Assembly (NCBI GenBank): GCA_964019425.1
Contig: OZ025790.1
Span: 1,054,001-1,118,000, forward strand
Length of the DNA stretch: 64,000 nt
Source of the DNA: Flectonema sp. DT1601
Lineage: Eukaryota; Euglenozoa; Diplonemea; Diplonemida; Diplonemidae
Direction of reading: 5' to 3'
Shown here piece by piece: positions 38,801 to 50,500 of this stretch. The notes beneath the pieces are model-generated. The model was not told where the DNA came from and searched no databases. It saw only the letters and a list, made by a program, of their open reading frames with translations. A program made the translations under genes and the position numbers. Position 1 is the first letter of the stretch, and every line of letters begins with the position of its first letter.

Positions 38801-41010
38801 CACCATTTCTTCAAAAAAGGTTTAATAATTTTGTCCATTTTTTTGGCAAAAGGGAGAGATAAGTCATGGATCATTAAACTCCATGTTAACCTTGACAATA
38901 ACAAGTGTTGGACAGACCAAGCCTTCTGAGACCCATATAGTGGCATGGCGTCGACTTTTTTTAAAAAATTCCTGGTAAAAGTGGTCAGGCGCTCTCGCAA
39001 TTTCTGTTCTTTGGCGTTCGGCTCAAACCAACGCCCGAGGTATTTGAACTCTCCAGCTTCCTGGAGATTCGTAATCGGAACATTGTTAATCTTCAGGTCC
39101 GGGTTAGCTGGTTTCCCTTGTACAAAGCTGTGGGCAATGCATTTCTGGGGTTTCGCTTTCATACCACGAGACCAGGAAAGAAACTGTTCGAGCGACTTGA
39201 TTAGCAATTTTGCCCCCGCCTTTGATGACGTGGTAAGTTGTAAATCATCAGCAAAAGCTGCAACTAATAGTTGGAGGGATTTATTGTTAAACTCGTAGGC
39301 TTCCTGTTGATGAACTGCTAAGGAAAAGAGCAGTAGTTGGAATACCAAATTAAAAAGGGTTGGGGAGGAAACGCAGCCTTGAAAGACACCAACTTCAAAA
39401 GGGATAGTGGGCGTCAGGCCTTCTCCAACTCTGATTTGGACGCGCATGGAGGAATAATACCTTTTATAGAAACCGATTATTCTTTCGTGAATTCCGAAAT
39501 ATTTTAAAGCAAAGAAAATTAATTGATGTTTGACTGAGCCGAAAGCATCTGCCAAATCCACCCAGACAATTGTTAGGTTTTTCCGGAGAGCTTTCACTTC
39601 TTTAAAAATCTCTGAGGTGATCGTGGCATGTTCGATACATCCAGAGACACCTTTCCTAAAGCCTTTTTGAAAATTAAATTTAGAAAGAGTGTGGTTTGCG
39701 ACGGCTTCCTGAATAACCGTATTAAAAATTTTCCCGTCGCAGTTGCCCACAGCTATCGGTCTCGTTTTCGAGATGTCTTTCCCATCGGAGTTGGGCTTTG
39801 GGAGCATTGTTACAAATGCTAAGCCCCAACTATCCGGATAGGCCTTGAGTTCGAAAATTCTCTTTAATACCTTGTAAAGTGCTTCCATAAAAGTTGGGAC
39901 CTTTTTCCATACAACATAAGGTATGCAATTGGGACCAGGGGCACATTTGTTTTTTTTCTTTGATAAGAGAATACCAAACTGTTCGAAGCTCGGGAACTGG
40001 ATATCATCCATTGTCTTGTAGTCAGACTTAGGTAAAAAAGAGGGATGGGTGAAATCAGTTTTTTTTTTTTCATTGTCACAATAGTTGTTTTTAAAATGTT
40101 CAATTATTTTTTCCTCTGGAATATCAAGGGAGGGGGGTTGAGGATCTTCTTTTTGGAGTTCTTCTTTTATGGCAGTAAACGGATTTTGACGAAATTTATC
40201 TTGTAATTTTTTGAATAAATTTTTCTTTTCTAAATTCCGATACATTCGGAAAATCCTTTTCATTCTCGTTCTTGCCTCTTTCCATTTGACAGCGTTCTCT
40301 ATAGAAGGCCCAGATTTGCGGAGCTCCTGTCTTAGCTGTTTCATTTCCAGACGACATTCAAGTTTTTCTTGGTCGAGGATGACCTCTTCCCTTGATTTCT
40401 GTTTGCGGGGTAAATTCCGCTTTGTTTCTTCAAAGAAACCGCTACATATTTGATAAACCGTTTTGAGTAGTTTATCAAGTTGGTCGGCAGGTTTTGAAGA
40501 ATTTTCTGTTTCGACGGTGAAAGTTTGAAGTTTTTCTGCAGCAGAAACGTCGATGTCCTTCCATTCAGTTCCAAAAGATCGGAATTTGAGACGAGACGGG
40601 TGTAACGGGGTAAAAGTGGGTGTTGTAGAGTTATAAGGAACGAAAGCTGTTTGTGAAGTTTTAAAATCTACAGATTCTCCTACAAAGGGAGGTTCCAGGT
40701 CTGAATTATTCCCTGTGAGGGGAGACAGAGGTGTACCTTTACATGTACCGTTAACACAGTGTTTCGCTCTCGTAGCGATACTTTTGAAAAGCTTACCACA
40801 TTCTGGACAAGGTAAGTGGTAACAATCTTTAACTTGGGAGTGGGTAGATGGGGGAAAACGTGACTTATAGTCCTTAAATTCCTTACTAAACTTACAGTTA
40901 CGTCTAAAATGCGCAACTGGACCTTTGAGGTATGTCTCAAAACATAAAGGACATTTGGCTACTAAAGTTTTATCCCCATCCAGAGCCGATCTCGAAATAG
41001 CCTCTTGCAA
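35884..41010 (-). CDS. R2-type LINE polyprotein: zinc fingers, reverse transcriptase, restriction-like endonuclease
   Basis: A single open frame of 1708 codons. N-terminal zinc fingers: C20, C23, H34, C39 and C68, C71, H84, C90. The reverse transcriptase spans about residues 350-650: motif A VDLADAF (D485), motif B GVFQGCVSSP, motif C AFADDLQL (D588, D589), then KPQKC and EFKYLGRWF. A CCHC knuckle (C922, C925, H934, C939) and an endonuclease with RPD (D1036), LELT (E1051) and KEKKY follow, the standard R2/RLE order. In R2-like elements this protein nicks the target and primes reverse transcription there. Beyond about residue 1110 is an unusual extension with a short hydrophobic stretch (about 1312-1325), coiled-coil-like segments (about 1360-1465 and 1569-1650) and a basic tail. 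The frame begins here with TTG. It is open back to a stop at 41161-41163 with no ATG, so the true start is unknown (non-AUG or an upstream exon). The frame looks intact. Confidence 0.93.
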   Translation of the reverse strand: MQEAISRSALDGDKTLVAKCPLCFETYLKGPVAHFRRNCKFSKEFKDYKSRFPPSTHSQVKDCYHLPCPECGKLFKSIATRAKHCVNGTCKGTPLSPLTGNNSDLEPPFVGESVDFKTSQTAFVPYNSTTPTFTPLHPSRLKFRSFGTEWKDIDVSAAEKLQTFTVETENSSKPADQLDKLLKTVYQICSGFFEETKRNLPRKQKSREEVILDQEKLECRLEMKQLRQELRKSGPSIENAVKWKEARTRMKRIFRMYRNLEKKNLFKKLQDKFRQNPFTAIKEELQKEDPQPPSLDIPEEKIIEHFKNNYCDNEKKKTDFTHPSFLPKSDYKTMDDIQFPSFEQFGILLSKKKNKCAPGPNCIPYVVWKKVPTFMEALYKVLKRIFELKAYPDSWGLAFVTMLPKPNSDGKDISKTRPIAVGNCDGKIFNTVIQEAVANHTLSKFNFQKGFRKGVSGCIEHATITSEIFKEVKALRKNLTIVWVDLADAFGSVKHQLIFFALKYFGIHERIIGFYKRYYSSMRVQIRVGEGLTPTIPFEVGVFQGCVSSPTLFNLVFQLLLFSLAVHQQEAYEFNNKSLQLLVAAFADDLQLTTSSKAGAKLLIKSLEQFLSWSRGMKAKPQKCIAHSFVQGKPANPDLKINNVPITNLQEAGEFKYLGRWFEPNAKEQKLRERLTTFTRNFLKKVDAMPLYGSQKAWSVQHLLLSRLTWSLMIHDLSLPFAKKMDKIIKPFLKKWWGFVRSANTVILFTGSKNTVGLRHKRVETLYKQAQSIKLDILRSSQDSDMHGVYNVIMEKSSNWSKKFSASAEWERLIKFFSYRSLAKQSAGLGHRLRDLRTTRPDLLKRFEVEATDELLNSLNKLQVQGQWKEWSKCMINDFTWNKVLREGNPAYISFQLKAVTNTLPSQDNLKRWNITNVDQNCVLCGKVNPTLRHVLTGCPVSLTQGRFTWRHDSVLKRIVIFLEELIIKANKRKENLPPPSQTFLKTGENKPLERISKETGELSLANDWVILDDVGDNRLIVPLEVCHVSSSLRPDIFIYSFFAKRALILELTCPNEDRFETSHVLKEKKYLKLRDSIIANGFDCNIFTIEVGVRGNICMDQLNIWTRHIGSPLAPTKALFCECTRIARQCSYVLFQTRNLPTWHSRPLMRSIKEEPATASFIKDGKEIFPVEEVKIHKVTKLKTIEKLTIERSWLEKCFIWQTCYASALSILLIANGSSSPAPSVLLDEDELTGLSLSFSSISSISFQTPPPELMSTGSQTLPADFAIVIRTQSDMGSQTPLYKKKEGKLRLKLSLKCQILENELEQMKERIFYVLFLFYFNAMSASLEKDKQLLNGLPVEIKATNQDPSSLPPAPPVLIIEKDRKEYELLEGVIQRLTAERDESKTSLSALVRQYDLVEDYRKRELANLTQRADLSEMALFNYHQRFVLLSNELETKCNEERESKIRLFYTQQEVESLRAARPRMTHFSQQVSPRTPVLYESVAMMKIAKNYLSLFTTTSSLFTPLIKPLIPTLNYITPLCPLASIPPTMPQSEALDRTPTKILRQESHVISVKENTPIARQWSEGRIDLLENYCRAVDDSLETNEKAAELSEQLLDAQLRLSELNHQRCTTHAEQLEQSMMLTGLASDLNAQLALARSQIAALKFQLASWAEGLSPPDTEEHEENETPPRKSERSTLKKRTPPSRYRYNRRRCSADDVHGDSTPL

Positions 41011-41448
41011 AGCCTCGGGGGCTGGGTTGGCTGAGAGATGGTTGCCAGTATCTTTATGACACCGCCGGCCCGGTGTTTCTTTTTTTTTTTGTTGTGAAGT
41101 AGCAATAATAAAAAAAAAAAAAAATAGAAAAGAGAATGGCTCAGAAACAATATCGATGAGTTAAGATCTTTTTTTTTAAACTATTCCTTTTTTTTTAATT
41201 TCGGGCAGCTAACCCTAGAGTTTTTTTTGGTAAATACTGTTTAAAGGAAAACGAGCTACGCTCTAAAACAGAAAAATCGGAGTAACTACTTGTTTATAAT
41301 ATATATTTTGATAAATAATGTGGTTGGCAAATGAATGCCGAAGAGGCAACTTGAGAAAAGCAATTGGATGAGAAGAAACATTGGGTCTTATAAAGCAAAG
41401 TAGATAGAGGGGCCTAAAAAGACCGCAGAGTGGATAGCTCCACAAAAG
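41011..41448 (-). other. Probable 5' leader of the LINE
   Basis: This is the sequence between the coding frame and block R copy 2. On the minus strand the frame stays open from 41160 into the ORF, encoding a phenylalanine run from a 15-T tract, a lysine run and a proline-containing stretch. Upstream of the stop at 41161-41163 is ordinary AT-rich DNA with T-runs. No promoter or ribozyme fold was recognised by eye, though R2 elements often carry an HDV-like ribozyme at this place. Confidence 0.4.
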
Positions 41449-41847
41449 GCTGAATTTCGATAAGTGGGAAGTAACGGACTGGGAGCTTTTGGCTCCTGCC
41501 CTATTCCCGACGTAAACTTTCTTTTTATTTTTTTTTTTTTTTTAACAGGCCCAAAGGGCGACAATGATGGTTGCTGACCAAGGAATAATATTCAAATGAA
41601 TTTTCGTTTCAAAGAAACGAACAGAATTAAGAGAGAGGTAGAGAAAAAAAAAAAAAAAAAAAAAAAGAAAGAATAGAAAAAAAATATGAAGAGGAAATAA
41701 TCAAACATGAAAAAAAAAAAAAAAAATAAAATATAAATAAAAAACGTTGTATGAAAAAGGAAAAAAAGAAAAAAAAAAGACCAGAAAAGGAAAGAGAAAA
41801 TGAAAAGGTATAATATTATTGTGGGGATATGAGGATAGCAGGGAGAT

Positions 41848-41885
<38 letters not shown>

Positions 41886-42138
41886 TTATTATTTAAAAAA
41901 AGGAAACAATCAGTTTAGCGTCTCGATCAGGACGGAAAATAGAAATTAATCGACATAGTCGATCGATAGAAAAAAAACAATGATAACATTGTTTATTCCT
42001 TTTTTTTTTTTTTTTTTTTATTCTTTTTATTTATTTTTAAAGAAAAAACAATCAGTTTAGCGTCCTGACCAGGACGGAAAATTGAAAGTGATCCACATAG
42101 TCGATCGATAGAAAAAAGACAATGATAACATTGTTTAT

Positions 42139-42171
<33 letters not shown>

Positions 42172-42563
42172 CTTTTAATTATTTTAAAGAAAAAACAATC
42201 AGTTTAGCGTCTTGACCAGGACGGAAAATAGAAAGTGATCGACATAGTCGATCGATAAAAAACAATGATAACATTGTTTATTCCTTTTTTTTTTCTTTTT
42301 TTTTTATTCTTTTTATTTATTTTTAAAGAAAAAACAATCAGTTTAGCGTCCTGACCAGGACGGAAAATAGAAAGTAATCGACATAGTCGATCGATAAAAA
42401 AAAAACAATGATAACATTGTTTATTCCTTTTTTTTTTCTTTTTTTTTATTCTTTTTATTTATTTTTAAAGAAAAAACAATCAGTTTAGCGTCCTGACCAG
42501 GACGGAAAATTGAAAGTGATCGACATAGTCGATCGATAAAAAAACAATGATAACATTGTTTAT

Positions 42564-42594
<31 letters not shown>

Positions 42595-43368
42595 CCTTTT
42601 AATTATTTTTTAAAGAAAAAACAATCAGTTTAGCGTCTTGACCAGGACGGAAAATAGAAAGTGATCGACATAGTCGATCGATAAAAAACAATGATAACAT
42701 TGTTTATTCTTTTTTTTTTTTTTTTTTTTTTTTAATCCTTTTTATTATTTTAAAGAAAAAACAATCAGTTTAGCGTCTTGACCAGGACGGAAAATAGAAA
42801 GTGATCGACATAGTCGATCGATAAAAAAACAATGATAACATTGTTTATTCTTTTTTTTTTTTTTTTTTTAAATTCTTTTTATTTATTTTTAAAGAAAAAA
42901 AACGGAAAATAAAAATTAGTCGACAAAGTCGAACGATAAAAAAAAACAATGATAACATTGTTTATTCTTTTTTTTTTTGTTTTTTTTTATATTCTTTTTT
43001 ATTAATTTTGAAAAAAAAACAATCAGTTTAGCGTCTTGACCAGGACGGAAAATAGAAAGTAATCGACATAGTCGATCGATAAAAAAAACAATGATAACAT
43101 TGTTTACTCTTTTTTTTTTTTTTTTTTAAATTCTTTTTATTTTAAAAAGAAAAAAAACGGAAAATAGAAATTAGTCAACAAAGTCGAACGATAAAAAAAA
43201 AAACAATGATAACATTGTTTATTCTTTTTTTTTTATTTTTTTTTTTATATTCTTTTTTATTAATTTTGAAAAAAAAAACAATCAGTTTAGCGTCTTGACC
43301 AGGACGGAAAATAGAAAGTGATCGACATAGTCGATCGATAAAAAAAAAACAATGATAACATTGTTTAT

Positions 43369-43405
<37 letters not shown>

Positions 43406-44516
43406 CTTTTTTTTTTTTTAAAGAAAAAACAATCAGTTTAGCGTCTTGACCAGGACGGAAAATAGAAAGTAATCGACATAGTCGATCGATAAAAAAAACA
43501 ATGATAACATTGTTTATTCTTTTTTTTTTTTTTTTTAAATCTTTTTATTTATTTTTTAAAAAGAAAAAAAAAAAACGGAAAATAGAAATTAGTCAACAAC
43601 GTCGAACGATAAAAAAAAAAACAATGATAACATTGTTTATTCTTTTTTTTTTTATTTTTTTTTGTATTCTTTTTTATTAATTTTGAAAAAAAAACAATCA
43701 GTTTTGCGTCTTGACCAGGACGGAAAATAGAAAGTGATCGACATAGTCGATCGATAAAAAAACAATGATAACATTGTTTATTCTTTTTTTTTTTTTTTTT
43801 TTTTTTAAATCCTTTTTATTATTTTTAAAGAAAAAACAATCAGTTTAGCGTCTTGACCAGGACGAAAAATAGAAAGTGATCGACATAGTCGATCGATAAA
43901 AAAACAATGATAACATTGTTTATTCTTTTTTTTTTTTTTCTTCTTTTTTTTAAATCCTTCTTTTTATTTTTTAAAGAAAAAACAATCAGTTTAGCGTCTT
44001 GACCAGGACGGAAAATAGAAAGTAATCGACATAGTCGATCGATAAAATAAAAACAATGATAACATTGTTTATTCCTTTTTTTTTTTTTTTTATTCTTTTT
44101 ATTTATTTTTAAAGAAAAAAACGGAAAATAGAAAGTAATCGACATAGTCGATCGATAAAAAAACAATGATAACATTGTTTATTCTTTTTTTTTTTTTTTT
44201 TTTTTTAAATTCTTTTTATTTATTTTTTAAGAAAAAAACGGAGAATAGAAATTAGTCGACAAAGTCGAACGATAAAAAAACAATGATAACATTGTTTATT
44301 CTTTTTTTTATTTTTTTTTTTATATTCTTTTTTATTAATTTTGAAAAAAAAAAAAAAACAATCAGTTTAGCGTCTTGACCAGGACGGAAAATAGAAAGTA
44401 ATCGACATAGTCGATCGATAAAAATACAATGATAACATTGTTTAATCTTTTATAATTTTTTATTTTTTTTTTTGTTTTAAAAAAAAAAAAAAAAAACAAG
44501 CGGAATTGATCATAAT
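41449..44516. repeat. Block R, right copy of the 3.07-kb direct terminal repeat
   Basis: Same orientation and content as 31097-34165: a hairpin leader (TTCGTTTC-AAA-GAAACGAA at 41603-41621) followed by the 19 hairpin monomers. It lies upstream of the minus-strand LINE, so it is where a promoter for that element would be expected. It joins array B at GATCATAAT followed by TGTATTCTG. Confidence 0.93.
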
Positions 44517-47500
44517 TGTATTCTGTTTTCTTGTTCTTTTTTTAATTTATTTCAAACAGGGCAACAGGGGGAAAGTTTGGTTTGTATCCCCTGGGTGTTT
44601 AGCGTCACCTGTTGAGGTGTAATGTATTCTGTTTACTTCTATCCCTTTGTTTTTTTTTTTTTTTTTTTTTTTATTTCAAACAGGACAGCAGGGGGAAAGT
44701 TTGTTTCGTACCCCCCGGGTGCTTAGCGTCACCCTCCATGCGATGCTTGCGCAGGGAGAGCCAAGGGTCGAGAACCCTGGAGATTACCTTTGTTTCTTTT
44801 TGTGACTGGATTGCAGTGGCGCAACCCATCACCCCACCTGTTGGTATCTTTTTATTTTTTTTATTTAAAGAAAAAAGCAGGCTAAGTCGCCTGAGCTGGC
44901 ATCGCCAGAATATTTAACTTCACATGGCAATGTCAGCTCGTGAAGGGATCCAGTTGGATCAAAGGTTTTCTCCCCCCCACTCTATTTATCGTCATTGGTG
45001 CGCACCTTCGAACAGGAAGGCCAACACTGACGGAATTTTTTACTTCTCTTCCCAGGGTTGAACCTTGGGAAAAAAACAAACAATAAACACAGTGTAGACA
45101 AACACCCGCCGGACATCTGCAGAGCAGCGATCGATGTCGATGTCTTCGTTGTCGAACTTCCTGGCGTTTATGTTTTTGTTTTTAACAACAACACAACACC
45201 AACTAACAGGTTTGTCTCATTGCCCGTTCTTTCTTGTTTCCCTTTGCCGCCGGAAGTACGAAGGTCGACGGAGGTTCGAAGCATTGCTTGCGATGATGTT
45301 CCGGTATGTGTTGCGTCTCTGTTATTTGTTTGTTTCAACTCAATTGGTTCATCTCAGGTTTTAGAAGTCTTCGTCCTGTTCGATGGGAAGGGCCTGAATC
45401 AAAAGTTCACTGCCCCTATTCCTCTCCCAAATTTCTTATTCAGCTCGCCACATGACTGTGTGACATTATTGCTACATTGTAGCTCCCCTACAAAAACCTT
45501 ATTTTTTGCAGTTGTCTTTTGGTTGTAGCAACTTTTATTTTATGCTTTTCTAATGTCCCAAAGTTGGTTTATTTTACTTTTTTTTTCTGCAAGGGAACAG
45601 TCCAAAGCATAAGTCCGAACAGCCCTAAGGCCAGTGAACGCACTGATTGTTAGGTATTGTATTCCAGGGAAAGTTTGGTTTGTATACTTTATTTTTATTT
45701 TAGTTTATTTAATTTGTTAAAAGAAAACAGGTAACTTTACATGAGCATCGGCTCGAACGGCTCTGGCGAAGCGAGTGAACGAGTCTGATTGCTGAGTATT
45801 GTATTCTGTTTTCTTGTTCTTTTTTTAATTTATTTCAAACAGGGCAACAGGGGGAAAGTTTGGTTTGTATCCCCTGGGTGTTTAGCGTCACCTGTTGAGG
45901 TGTAATGTATTCTGTTTACTTCTATCCCTTTGTTTTTTTTTTTTTTTTTTTTTTTATTTCAAACAGGACAGCAGGGGGAAAGTTTGTTTCGTACCCCCCG
46001 GGTGCTTAGCGTCACCCTCCATGCGATGCTTGCGCAGGGAGAGCCAAGGGTCGAGAACCCTGGAGATTACCTTTGTTTCTTTTTGTGACTGGATTGCAGT
46101 GGCGCAACCCATCACCCCACCTGTTGGTATCTTTTTATTTTTTTTATTTAAAGAAAAAAGCAGGCTAAGTCGCCTGAGCTGGCATCGCCAGAATATTTAA
46201 CTTCACATGGCAATGTCAGCTCGTGAAGGGATCCAGTTGGATCAAAGGTTTTCTCCCCCCCACTCTATTTATCGTCATTGGTGCGCACCTTCGAACAGGA
46301 AGGCCAACACTGACGGAATTTTTTACTTCTCTTCCCAGGGTTGAACCTTGGGAAAAAAACAAACAATAAACACAGTGTAGACAAACACCCGCCGGACATC
46401 TGCAGAGCAGCGATCGATGTCGATGTCTTCGTTGTCGAACTTCCTGGCGTTTATGTTTTTGTTTTTAACAACAACACAACACCAACTAACAGGTTTGTCT
46501 CATTGCCCGTTCTTTCTTGTTTCCCTTTGCCGCCGGAAGTACGAAGGTCGACGGAGGTTCGAAGCATTGCTTGCGATGATGTTCCGGTATGTGTTGCGTC
46601 TCTGTTATTTGTTTGTTTCAACTCAATTGGTTCATCTCAGGTTTTAGAAGTCTTCGTCCTGTTCGATGGGAAGGGCCTGAATCAAAAGTTCACTGCCCCT
46701 ATTCCTCTCCCAAATTTCTTATTCAGCTCGCCACATGACTGTGTGACATTATTGCTACATTGTAGCTCCCCTACAAAAACCTTATTTTTTGCAGTTGTCT
46801 TTTGGTTGTAGCAACTTTTATTTTATGCTTTTCTAATGTCCCAAAGTTGGTTTATTTTACTTTTTTTTTCTGCAAGGGAACAGTCCAAAGCATAAGTCCG
46901 AACAGCCCTAAGGCCAGTGAACGCACTGATTGTTAGGTATTGTATTCCAGGGAAAGTTTGGTTTGTATACTTTATTTTTATTTTAGTTTATTTAATTTGT
47001 TAAAAGAAAACAGGTAACTTTACATGAGCATCGGCTCGAACGGCTCTGGCGAAGCGAGTGAACGAGTCTGATTGCTGAGTATTGTATTCTGTTTTCTTGT
47101 TCTTTTTTTAATTTATTTCAAACAGGGCAACAGGGGGAAAGTTTGGTTTGTATCCCCTGGGTGTTTAGCGTCACCTGTTGAGGTGTAATGTATTCTGTTT
47201 ACTTCTATCCCTTTGTTTTTTTTTTTTTTTTTTTTTTTATTTCAAACAGGACAGCAGGGGGAAAGTTTTGTTTCGTACCCCCCGGGTGCTTAGCGTCACC
47301 CTCCATGCGATGCTTGCGCAGGGAGAGCCAAGGGTCGAGAACCCTGGAGATTACCTTTGTTTCTTTTTGTGACTGGATTGCAGTGGCGCAACCCATCACC
47401 CCACCTGTTGGTATCTTTTTATTTTTTTTATTTAAAGAAAAAAGCAGGCTAAGTCGCCTGAGCTGGCATCGCCAGAATATTTAACTTCACATGGCAATGT

Positions 47501-50500
47501 CAGCTCGTGAAGGGATCCAGTTGGATCAAAGGTTTTCTCCCCCCCACTCTATTTATCGTCATTGGTGCGCACCTTCGAACAGGAAGGCCAACACTGACGG
47601 AATTTTTTACTTCTCTTCCCAGGGTTGAACCTTGGGAAAAAAACAAACAATAAACACAGTGTAGACAAACACCCGCCGGACATCTGCAGAGCAGCGATCG
47701 ATGTCGATGTCTTCGTTGTCGAACTTCCTGGCGTTTATGTTTTTGTTTTTAACAACAACACAACACCAACTAACAGGTTTGTCTCATTGCCCGTTCTTTC
47801 TTGTTTCCCTTTGCCGCCGGAAGTACGAAGGTCGACGGAGGTTCGAAGCATTGCTTGCGATGATGTTCCGGTATGTGTTGCGTCTCTGTTATTTGTTTGT
47901 TTCAACTCAATTGGTTCATCTCAGGTTTTAGAAGTCTTCGTCCTGTTCGATGGGAAGGGCCTGAATCAAAAGTTCACTGCCCCTATTCCTCTCCCAAATT
48001 TCTTATTCAGCTCGCCACATGACTGTGTGACATTATTGCTACATTGTAGCTCCCCTACAAAAACCTTATTTTTTGCAGTTGTCTTTTGGTTGTAGCAACT
48101 TTTATTTTATGCTTTTCTAATGTCCCAAAGTTGGTTTATTTTACTTTTTTTTTCTGCAAGGGAACAGTCCAAAGCATAAGTCCGAACAGCCCTAAGGCCA
48201 GTGAACGCACTGATTGTTAGGTATTGTATTCCAGGGAAAGTTTGGTTTGTATACTTTATTTTTATTTTAGTTTATTTAATTTGTTAAAAGAAAACAGGTA
48301 ACTTTACATGAGCATCGGCTCGAACGGCTCTGGCGAAGCGAGTGAACGAGTCTGATTGCTGAGTATTGTATTCTGTTTTCTTGTTCTTTTTTTAATTTAT
48401 TTCAAACAGGGCAACAGGGGGAAAGTTTGGTTTGTATCCCCTGGGTGTTTAGCGTCACCTGTTGAGGTGTAATGTATTCTGTTTACTTCTATCCCTTTGT
48501 TTTTTTTTTTTTTTTTTTTTTATTTCAAACAGGACAGCAGGGGGAAAGTTTGTTTCGTACCCCCCGGGTGCTTAGCGTCACCCTCCATGCGATGCTTGCG
48601 CAGGGAGAGCCAAGGGTCGAGAACCCTGGAGATTACCTTTGTTTCTTTTTGTGACTGGATTGCAGTGGCGCAACCCATCACCCCACCTGTTGGTATCTTT
48701 TTATTTTTTTTATTTAAAGAAAAAAGCAGGCTAAGTCGCCTGAGCTGGCATCGCCAGAATATTTAACTTCACATGGCAATGTCAGCTCGTGAAGGGATCC
48801 AGTTGGATCAAAGGTTTTCTCCCCCCCACTCTATTTATCGTCATTGGTGCGCACCTTCGAACAGGAAGGCCAACACTGACGGAATTTTTTACTTCTCTTC
48901 CCAGGGTTGAACCTTGGGAAAAAAACAAACAATAAACACAGTGTAGACAAACACCCGCCGGACATCTGCAGAGCAGCGATCGATGTCGATGTCTTCGTTG
49001 TCGAACTTCCTGGCGTTTATGTTTTTGTTTTTAACAACAACACAACACCAACTAACAGGTTTGTCTCATTGCCCGTTCTTTCTTGTTTCCCTTTGCCGCC
49101 GGAAGTACGAAGGTCGACGGAGGTTCGAAGCATTGCTTGCGATGATGTTCCGGTATGTGTTGCGTCTCTGTTATTTGTTTGTTTCAACTCAATTGGTTCA
49201 TCTCAGGTTTTAGAAGTCTTCGTCCTGTTCGATGGGAAGGGCCTGAATCAAAAGTTCACTGCCCCTATTCCTCTCCCAAATTTCTTATTCAGCTCGCCAC
49301 ATGACTGTGTGACATTATTGCTACATTGTAGCTCCCCTACAAAAACCTTATTTTTTGCAGTTGTCTTTTGGTTGTAGCAACTTTTATTTTATGCTTTTCT
49401 AATGTCCCAAAGTTGGTTTATTTTACTTTTTTTTTCTGCAAGGGAACAGTCCAAAGCATAAGTCCGAACAGCCCTAAGGCCAGTGAACGCACTGATTGTT
49501 AGGTATTGTATTCCAGGGAAAGTTTGGTTTGTATACTTTATTTTTATTTTAGTTTATTTAATTTGTTAAAAGAAAACAGGTAACTTTACATGAGCATCGG
49601 CTCGAACGGCTCTGGCGAAGCGAGTGAACGAGTCTGATTGCTGAGTATTGTATTCTGTTTTCTTGTTCTTTTTTTAATTTATTTCAAACAGGGCAACAGG
49701 GGGAAAGTTTGGTTTGTATCCCCTGGGTGTTTAGCGTCACCTGTTGAGGTGTAATGTATTCTGTTTACTTCTATCCCTTTGTTTTTTTTTTTTTTTTTTT
49801 TTTTATTTCAAACAGGACAGCAGGGGGAAAGTTTGTTTCGTACCCCCCGGGTGCTTAGCGTCACCCTCCATGCGATGCTTGCGCAGGGAGAGCCAAGGGT
49901 CGAGAACCCTGGAGATTACCTTTGTTTCTTTTTGTGACTGGATTGCAGTGGCGCAACCCATCACCCCACCTGTTGGTATCTTTTTATTTTTTTTATTTAA
50001 AGAAAAAAGCAGGCTAAGTCGCCTGAGCTGGCATCGCCAGAATATTTAACTTCACATGGCAATGTCAGCTCGTGAAGGGATCCAGTTGGATCAAAGGTTT
50101 TCTCCCCCCCACTCTATTTATCGTCATTGGTGCGCACCTTCGAACAGGAAGGCCAACACTGACGGAATTTTTTACTTCTCTTCCCAGGGTTGAACCTTGG
50201 GAAAAAAACAAACAATAAACACAGTGTAGACAAACACCCGCCGGACATCTGCAGAGCAGCGATCGATGTCGATGTCTTCGTTGTCGAACTTCCTGGCGTT
50301 TATGTTTTTGTTTTTAACAACAACACAACACCAACTAACAGGTTTGTCTCATTGCCCGTTCTTTCTTGTTTCCCTTTGCCGCCGGAAGTACGAAGGTCGA
50401 CGGAGGTTCGAAGCATTGCTTGCGATGATGTTCCGGTATGTGTTGCGTCTCTGTTATTTGTTTGTTTCAACTCAATTGGTTCATCTCAGGTTTTAGAAGT

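Larger units (their letters stand above)
31097..44516. mobile_element. 13.4-kb composite insertion with 3.07-kb direct terminal repeats
   Basis: Array A stops at unit position 301 (GCTGAG) and array B resumes at unit position 305 (TGTATTCTG). The whole block therefore sits inside a single satellite unit with at most about 3 bp lost. Its two ends are direct repeats of 3069 and 3068 bp, whose shared sequence starts GCTGAATTTCG and ends GATCATAAT. Between them lie about 7.3 kb holding a minus-strand LINE. The ends are not TG...CA and the interior has no LTR-type gag, protease or integrase, so this is not an ordinary LTR element. Alternatives are a 10,352-bp tandem unit present 1.3 times, integration of a circle carrying one repeat, or an assembly duplication. 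No clear target-site duplication was seen. Confidence 0.8.

Noticed and set aside
41263-41445. 60-codon minus-strand frame upstream of the LINE
   Set aside because: Short, with no recognised similarity or supporting signal; more likely leader sequence.
31097-44516. LTR retrotransposon
   Set aside because: The terminal repeats lack TG...CA ends, consist mostly of short tandem monomers, and the interior has an RLE-type LINE, not LTR-type genes.
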